A stretch of DNA of 64,000 bases from AWTP1-13 sp963832445 (GTDB lineage: Bacteria > Pseudomonadota > Alphaproteobacteria > Rhizobiales > Hyphomicrobiaceae). Below, piece by piece: positions 59,855 through 64,000 of the stretch (within the stretch, counting starts at the first letter, position 1; every line of letters starts with the position of its first letter). The stretch spans positions 186,001 to 250,000 of the forward strand of contig CAWHUM010000026.1 of NCBI GenBank assembly GCA_963832445.1, read 5' to 3'. Position numbers and translations under genes: made by a program. The notes beneath the pieces are model-generated. The model did no database searches, had not been told where the DNA came from, and saw only the letters and a list, made by a program, of their open reading frames with translations.

Positions 59855-60631
59855 TCAGTCGGTATAGCCAGCCAGGCTGGCGGCGACATCGATCATCGGC
59901 TGTTGGCTCACTGTCACGAAGCCACTGGCCGGCCTGTCGAGGTCCTGGATCAGAAGGATCATGGCGGCAATGAGTATCCCCATTACATAAACCCCGGGCC
60001 GCCAGCGCCGCGCCTCCAGGGCGCCCGCGTAACCCGTAAAGGCGATTGCCACCACGGCTGTCGCGTACAGCGCGAGCAAAGCAATGTTGGGCACTCGGGT
60101 ACGCGCCGCAGTCAACCGCTTCTCATGATTATCGATCAATTCGTTGAGGGACTGAATGAAGAGTCCCGTGGGCACCATCTCCGTGTTCTTGACGGCTGCT
60201 GCCTTCGCCTGCTGCCAAAGCGCTTCCTGAACGGCATTCGACCGAGCAATTGCGGTTTGCAGTTCCAGCGGTGACGGCACACGCCGCGTAACGTCCAACC
60301 GCACCTTGGTGTACTCGCGCAGCAGGGCCAGGCTCTCCGTGTTGTGCGGCGATGGGAGAAGGCGGGCACGCAGCGCGGTTGTGCCGATGGCATTCGCCTC
60401 GTTCAGGACGGCCTCCCGTCGTGCGTCGAAGCGCGTCAGCGCCATGGCGAATGTGAAACTGATCATCAGCGCCAGGAGGCCAAGCATGGAGGCTTCCAGT
60501 GTCGTGATGTTCTGGCTGCCGCGATCACCCGCACGCAGGCCGAGCCAATGCCCCAACTCGCCGGCTACCAGGATCAGCACAATGCTGCCCACAAAGATCA
60601 GCGGCAGGGGGTAGTCGGCGAGTTCAAACAT
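59855..60631 (-). CDS. Bestrophin-like/DUF4239 membrane protein
   Basis: A 258-aa membrane protein with two N-terminal helices (about 10-24 and 45-65). A soluble middle of heptad-rich helices follows (about 70-180), with ARFD and EANAIGTTALRARLLP, and then two C-terminal helices (about 190-210 and 215-232). This layout fits the DUF4239 (bestrophin-like) family, common in bacteria with unknown function, probably a channel or scaffold. ATG 60631 opens the family-typical MFELADYPLPLIFV. Confidence 0.82.
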   Translation of the reverse strand: MFELADYPLPLIFVGSIVLILVAGELGHWLGLRAGDRGSQNITTLEASMLGLLALMISFTFAMALTRFDARREAVLNEANAIGTTALRARLLPSPHNTESLALLREYTKVRLDVTRRVPSPLELQTAIARSNAVQEALWQQAKAAAVKNTEMVPTGLFIQSLNELIDNHEKRLTAARTRVPNIALLALYATAVVAIAFTGYAGALEARRWRPGVYVMGILIAAMILLIQDLDRPASGFVTVSQQPMIDVAASLAGYTD

Positions 60632-60933
60632 GGGGAGGACTGGGCACCGCGCGTTCTGCAGATCCGAAAAACTATTGGATACGGCTGGCGGGCATTGCCG
60701 GCGACCCGGCGCGAGGTCCTTGCCCTCGAGTCAGCACCTACACTGGGTTAACAAGCTTGGCAGCAGTTTCTCCGTCTTGAGATTAATGGCGGGCTCGACC
60801 GGACCTGCGCCACGGCGGCGTCTAGGGCGGTCCACACGGAAACGGCGGCGTCTAGCGCGGTGCACACGGGAAGGCAGCCGGCATCGCGCGGTGCCGGCCG
60901 CCCCAGCTGCCGTCTAATCAGATGGTCCGGCAG
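60632..60933. other. Intergenic region with a 30-bp tandem repeat, no gene seen
   Basis: About 300 bp between two convergently unrelated minus-strand genes. It holds two tandem copies of ACGGCGGCGTCTAG (60812 and 60842), described separately. No reading frame here has support. Confidence 0.45.
60812..60870 (+). repeat. Tandem repeat, two copies with a 30-bp period
   Basis: Two 29-base copies beginning ACGGCGGCGTCTAG lie at 60812-60840 and 60842-60870. They are separated by one base and differ at three positions. No coding function is seen. Confidence 0.75.
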
Positions 60934-61614
60934 CTACTTGGCTTTGGCTTCGGGGAGGGCCCGCACCTCCTCGCCCGCAAGGCGCAACTTGACGCGGTCG
61001 GACAGTCGCTCGAAATCGTCGCCGCTGATGGTCACGGTTTTGTCGCCGATGCCGAGCCAGCGGCCGACGGCGACCTGGATCGACTGCACTTTCCCGTCGG
61101 GCCCTCTATTCACCTCGACGACCTGGCCGAGGTTCTTGTCGTCGGCGCTGTAGACGGGCACGCCCCTGAGCGTCGCCAGGCCCTGCACCGCCTGCCGCAA
61201 GCCGGTGAGAACGGCCTGGCACGACTGCGAGAGCGTGCCGCTCTTCTGCACCAGGCACTGCCCGATCCTGTCCGCATCGCCGCATTGCGTCTCGATGTCG
61301 TTCCAGCATGCTTCGGAGATGCGCTCGACGCGGTTGACGGCGCGTTCGAGCTGGCGCGAGGCGCGATAGAGCGCGAACTGGCATCTGCGGCTCAACTGGT
61401 CCTCGTGAGCCTGCATGCACAGCAGCACGCGGCCCTCGCCGCGCGTGACGTTGCCGCAGAAATTGCTGACGTCGGCGGCGCACGCGCCCTCGACCATTTC
61501 GACCGCACCGGCGATGCGCTCCCTGAGCTGGGATTGCGCCAACGCCGTTGCGACTGGCCACGCCAACGCCAGGCACGCAGCCGAAAGCATCACAGTCCTC
61601 GAGCTGTTCCTCAT
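60934..61614 (-). CDS. Secreted Cys-rich repeat protein with C-terminal PRC-barrel
   Basis: A 226-aa exported protein. A signal peptide ends near ALA. Residues about 40-140 carry repeated Cys pairs (ACAADVSNFCGNV, VLLCMQAHEDQLSRRCQ, CWNDIETQCG, CLVQKSG), like the GLG1-type Cys-rich repeat. A PRC-barrel domain (about 150-220) has VPVYSADDKNLGQVVEV and VAVGRWLGIGDKTVTI. AAAGGAGA precedes the ATG at 61614. The combination is common in Rhizobiales envelope proteins; the role is unknown. Confidence 0.85.
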   Translation of the reverse strand: MRNSSRTVMLSAACLALAWPVATALAQSQLRERIAGAVEMVEGACAADVSNFCGNVTRGEGRVLLCMQAHEDQLSRRCQFALYRASRQLERAVNRVERISEACWNDIETQCGDADRIGQCLVQKSGTLSQSCQAVLTGLRQAVQGLATLRGVPVYSADDKNLGQVVEVNRGPDGKVQSIQVAVGRWLGIGDKTVTISGDDFERLSDRVKLRLAGEEVRALPEAKAK

Positions 61615-61706
61615 GGCAGGTCTCCTTTCGCTACCCGCCGCATCGATACAGCGCGCATGAGGGTCGCGAAATCGGGACATCGCCCTAGGCCGGTGTTGGA
61701 TAGCGT

Positions 61707-61740
61707 GTAGGTTGGGTCGAGCGAAGCGCTGACCCAACAC
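61707..61740. repeat. Palindromic intergenic repeat, copy 1
   Basis: GTAGGTTGGGTCGAGCG ... GACCCAACAC is an imperfect hairpin of the GTAGGTTGGGT type. An inverted copy lies at 61854-61888. Both are in the gap between the PRC-barrel gene and the ABC permease. Confidence 0.6.
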
Positions 61741-61853
61741 TTCCGGCACGGCGCATTGGCCGATCGCGATGCCGAGCTGAGAAGCGCCCAACGTAGCGCC
61801 AGCCTTACGAGGATCGGTCAATGGAGCCGCATCGTGGAAGCAGCGTGCAGTGG

Positions 61854-61888
61854 GTGTTGGGTCGTCGCTGCCGCTCGACCCAACCTAC
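61854..61888. repeat. Palindromic intergenic repeat, copy 2 (inverted)
   Basis: GTGTTGGGTCGTC ... CGACCCAACCTAC is the approximate inverse of copy 1, so the pair frames about 110 bp. This matches a short mobile repeat pair (REP/MITE-like). Confidence 0.6.
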
Positions 61889-61891
61889 CCG

Positions 61892-62659
61892 TCACCCCTC
61901 CTCCGGAAACCCGGCCAGCAGGCGCGCGCGTAGCGCATTGAAGCCGGCGTTGAGTGCCAGGCCCAGGAGCGAGATGGCGATCAGCGGTACGAACATGTCG
62001 ACCGTGTGGAAGCTGCGCGAGGCGTAGATGAGGAGGTGGCCGAGGCCGTTGGTGGAGGTGATCATCTCCGCCAGGAACACGACGATGCAGGAGATGACGA
62101 GGCCGATGCGGCAGCCGGTCAGCACCGAGGGCAGCGCCGCCGGCAGCACCACCGTCAGCAAGGCTTTTCGCGCCGAGGTGCCCGCCGCGCGCGCCGACCA
62201 CACCAGCTTGGGCTCAACCGCGCTGGTGCCTTGGTAGGTGGCGAGCAGGATCGGGAAAACCGCATCGGCCGCCACCAGCGCCACCTTGGACGCGTGCTCG
62301 AAGCCCAGGATGAGAATGAACGCCGGGTAGAGCGCGATCTTGGGCACCGGCGCCAGCACGCGCACGATCGGCCGCACCAGCGCCTCTATCGCCCGGTTGC
62401 CGGTCGCCGCCACGCCGAGCGTCACGCCGATCACAACGGCAATAGAGAAGCCGGCGAACAGGCGAAACAGGGTGATCGCCGCGTGCTCGAGAAAGGTGGG
62501 GTCTCTCAGCTGCTCGGCGAGCCTTGCGAACACGGCGCCAGGCGGCGGCAGCAGGGAGGGCGGCGCCATGCCGGCGCTGGTCAGGCCCTGCCACAGCGCC
62601 AGGATCAGCGCGATCGGCAGGATGCCGAGCAGGGCCTCGGCGATGGCGTTGCGCCTCAT
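61892..62659 (-). CDS. ABC transporter permease (SsuC/TauC type)
   Basis: A 255-aa inner-membrane permease with about six helices and the EAA-like loop (AAGTSARKALLTVVLPAALPSVLTG). The start (62659) overlaps the stop of the upstream permease gene. Part of a nitrate/sulfonate/taurine-type importer with an ATPase and a second permease upstream. The binding-protein gene is not in this window, so the substrate is unknown. Confidence 0.9.
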   Translation of the reverse strand: MRRNAIAEALLGILPIALILALWQGLTSAGMAPPSLLPPPGAVFARLAEQLRDPTFLEHAAITLFRLFAGFSIAVVIGVTLGVAATGNRAIEALVRPIVRVLAPVPKIALYPAFILILGFEHASKVALVAADAVFPILLATYQGTSAVEPKLVWSARAAGTSARKALLTVVLPAALPSVLTGCRIGLVISCIVVFLAEMITSTNGLGHLLIYASRSFHTVDMFVPLIAISLLGLALNAGFNALRARLLAGFPEEG

Positions 62660-63443
62660 GACGTCCCCACCGCGATCTGGTGCACCGGCTCGGCCCAGGC
62701 AAGCAGCCACGCGCGCAGCCGCTCGAAGGCCACGTCGAGCACGAAACCCAACAGGCCGATGATGACGATCGTCGCGTAGACCGTGTCGTAGAGGGCCATG
62801 TCGAGCGAGTTGAACAGGATGTTGCCGACGCCTGCCTGCCGCGCGATCATCTCGCTCGTCACCATGGTGATGAGCGCCAGCACCAGCCCCGTGCGCAGGC
62901 CGACGAAGACTTCGGGCAGCGAGGCCGGCAGCACCACGCGCGCCAGCCGCTGCGGCCGGCGTCATGCCCATCGCCGCGGCCGACCACAGCATCTTCTCCT
63001 CCACGGCGCGGGCGCCCTGATAGCTGTGGTAGATGACCGGCAGGCTGACGCCCAAAAAGATCACCAGCGTCTTGGAGGCATCGCCGATGCCGAGCCACAG
63101 CATGATGACCGGCATCAGGGCGGCCTTGGGCACGGGATAGATCGTCATCAGCAGAGGATTGAGGGCGGCGGCGACCAGGCGGCTGCGGCCCATCAGCAGC
63201 CCCGTGGGGATCGCGAACAGCAGCGCCGAGCCCGAAGCCTATGAGCATCCGCCGCAGCGAATCGAAGATGTGAAACAGCGCCTCCCGGTCGCCCAGGATG
63301 GCCGGCAGCTGGCGCAGCGCCTCGTGCGCCGGCGGCAGGCCGCTGATGTGGAACGTGCGCGAGGCGAGCTCCCATAGCGCCAGCAGGCCGACACACGCGA
63401 GCAGGGGCGGCAACCCGGGCACGGAGGACCAGCGCGCGCTCAT
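62656..63443 (-). pseudogene. ABC transporter permease (SsuC/TauC type), two frameshifts
   Basis: This permease reads MSARWSSVPGLPPLLACVG from 63443. It breaks at about 63,231-63,233 (an extra base in CCC) and again near 62,945-62,955. Correcting both restores LIGFGSALLFAIPTGLLMGR and then RVVLPASLPEVFVGL, giving about 261 aa with six helices. The end overlaps the next permease. The gene is probably intact with base-call errors, but two real frameshifts cannot be excluded. Confidence 0.78.
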
Positions 63444-64000
63444 GTTTCTTGGGGCCCCTGCTCCGGGGTGTCCATCAGCCGCTCGATGTCGACCACCAGG
63501 GTCTGGTAGCGGCGGTCGACCAGCAGCTCGGCCCGCCGGCGCGGCCGCGGCAGATCGATGTCGATCGTCTCCTTGATGCGGCCCGGCGAGCGCGTCAGCA
63601 CCACCACCCGGTCCGACAGGAACACCGCCTCCTCCACGCTGTGGGTGACGAACAGCACGGTCTTGCGGTCGCGCTCCCAGATCTCCAAGCAGCTCGTTCT
63701 GCAGGCCGGTGCGGGTGTGCGCGTCGAGCGCGCCGAACGGCTCGTCCATCAGCAGGATACTGGGGCCGTAGGCCAAGCGTGCGGGCGATCGCCACGCGCT
63801 GCTTCATGCCGCCGGACAGCTCCTTGGGATAGAAATTCTCATAGCCCTTGAGATGCACCAGCGCGATCAGCGCGCGCGCCTTGGCCTCGGCCTCCGCCCT
63901 CGCCATGCCGCGCTCGAGCGGCCCGTACATGACGTTGCCGAGCACCGTCTTCCAGGGAAACAGCGCGAACTCCTGGAACACCGGCCCGCGGTCGGGGCCA
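63440..64000 (-). pseudogene. ABC transporter ATP-binding protein (SsuB/TauB type), partial at window edge, two frameshifts
   Basis: The 5' end lies beyond the window. Visible parts are the Q-loop (VFQEFALFPWKTVLGNV), the signature LSGGMKQRVAIART, Walker B ILLMDEPFGALD and switch His in FVTHSVEEAV. Two extra bases, at about 63,773 and 63,686, break the frame. Removing them restores TLAYGPSILLMDE and NELLEIWERDRK. The stop overlaps the next permease start. It is likely the ATPase of the same importer. Confidence 0.8.

Overview
The window is about 64 kb of GC-rich DNA from an alphaproteobacterium, most likely of the order Hyphomicrobiales (Rhizobiales). The main clues are a PmtA-type phospholipid methyltransferase near a phosphatidylserine decarboxylase, a Bug/TctC solute-binding protein, a DnaA-domain-IV-like HTH gene next to a DUF6456 gene, and a textbook CtrA box upstream of a cell-wall amidase. 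I see no transposase, integrase, phage gene, CRISPR array, tRNA or rRNA. It reads as an ordinary chromosomal segment with mixed housekeeping and accessory genes.

Layout. 0-9 kb (minus): trmB, a TalC/Fsa-type transaldolase, and a six-gene peptide ABC operon with two binding proteins. 9-12.3 kb: gatB, VOC protein, Uma2 and LysE genes in an overlapping plus-strand run, then a 57-aa basic protein on the minus strand. 12.4-18.8 kb: cytochrome P450, DedA, a lipoprotein, quinone oxidoreductase, two GSTs, a Sel1-type protein and a secreted Cys-containing protein. 19-24.8 kb: IclR regulator, secreted astacin-like metalloprotease, two cupins, and an unusual AraC-TolB-TPR regulator. 24.8-31.8 kb: a Bug protein with a two-subunit molybdenum hydroxylase, a secreted protein, fabI, and a divergent marR/gst pair sharing twin palindromes. 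31.8-44 kb: EamA transporter, two GT39 glycosyltransferases, a dual-specificity phosphatase, psd, a membrane-anchored aminotransferase (frameshifted), an Mpo1-like protein, pmtA, a GT4 enzyme and a GT2-GtrA fusion. This is an envelope-lipid and glycoconjugate neighbourhood. 44-46.6 kb: a 63-aa protein, a pair of related hairpin repeats, ruvC, a lipoprotein, a decayed fragment of ruvC, and ruvA. ruvB is absent from the window. 47-53 kb: hybrid histidine kinase, cytochrome c, TauE/SafE exporter, and the DnaA-like/DUF6456 pair. 53-57 kb: NmrA-like protein, alpha/beta hydrolase, PPK2 and an AI-2E transporter (frameshifted). 57-61.6 kb: AmiC amidase, NicX-like enzyme, bestrophin-like protein and a Cys-rich PRC-barrel protein. 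61.9-64 kb: an SsuABC/TauABC-type ABC operon running off the right end.

How the genes fit together. Psd makes phosphatidylethanolamine, which PmtA would methylate to phosphatidylcholine. The aminotransferase and Mpo1-like protein between them suggest further lipid chemistry. The GT2-GtrA protein would make and flip a polyprenyl-phosphate sugar for the GT39 enzymes. The molybdenum hydroxylase and the distant NicX-like enzyme could both act on N-heteroaromatic compounds.

Sequence quality. Six single-base frameshifts interrupt four otherwise intact genes, four of them within the last 1.1 kb. Base-call errors look more likely than gene decay, but this cannot be settled from the sequence alone.
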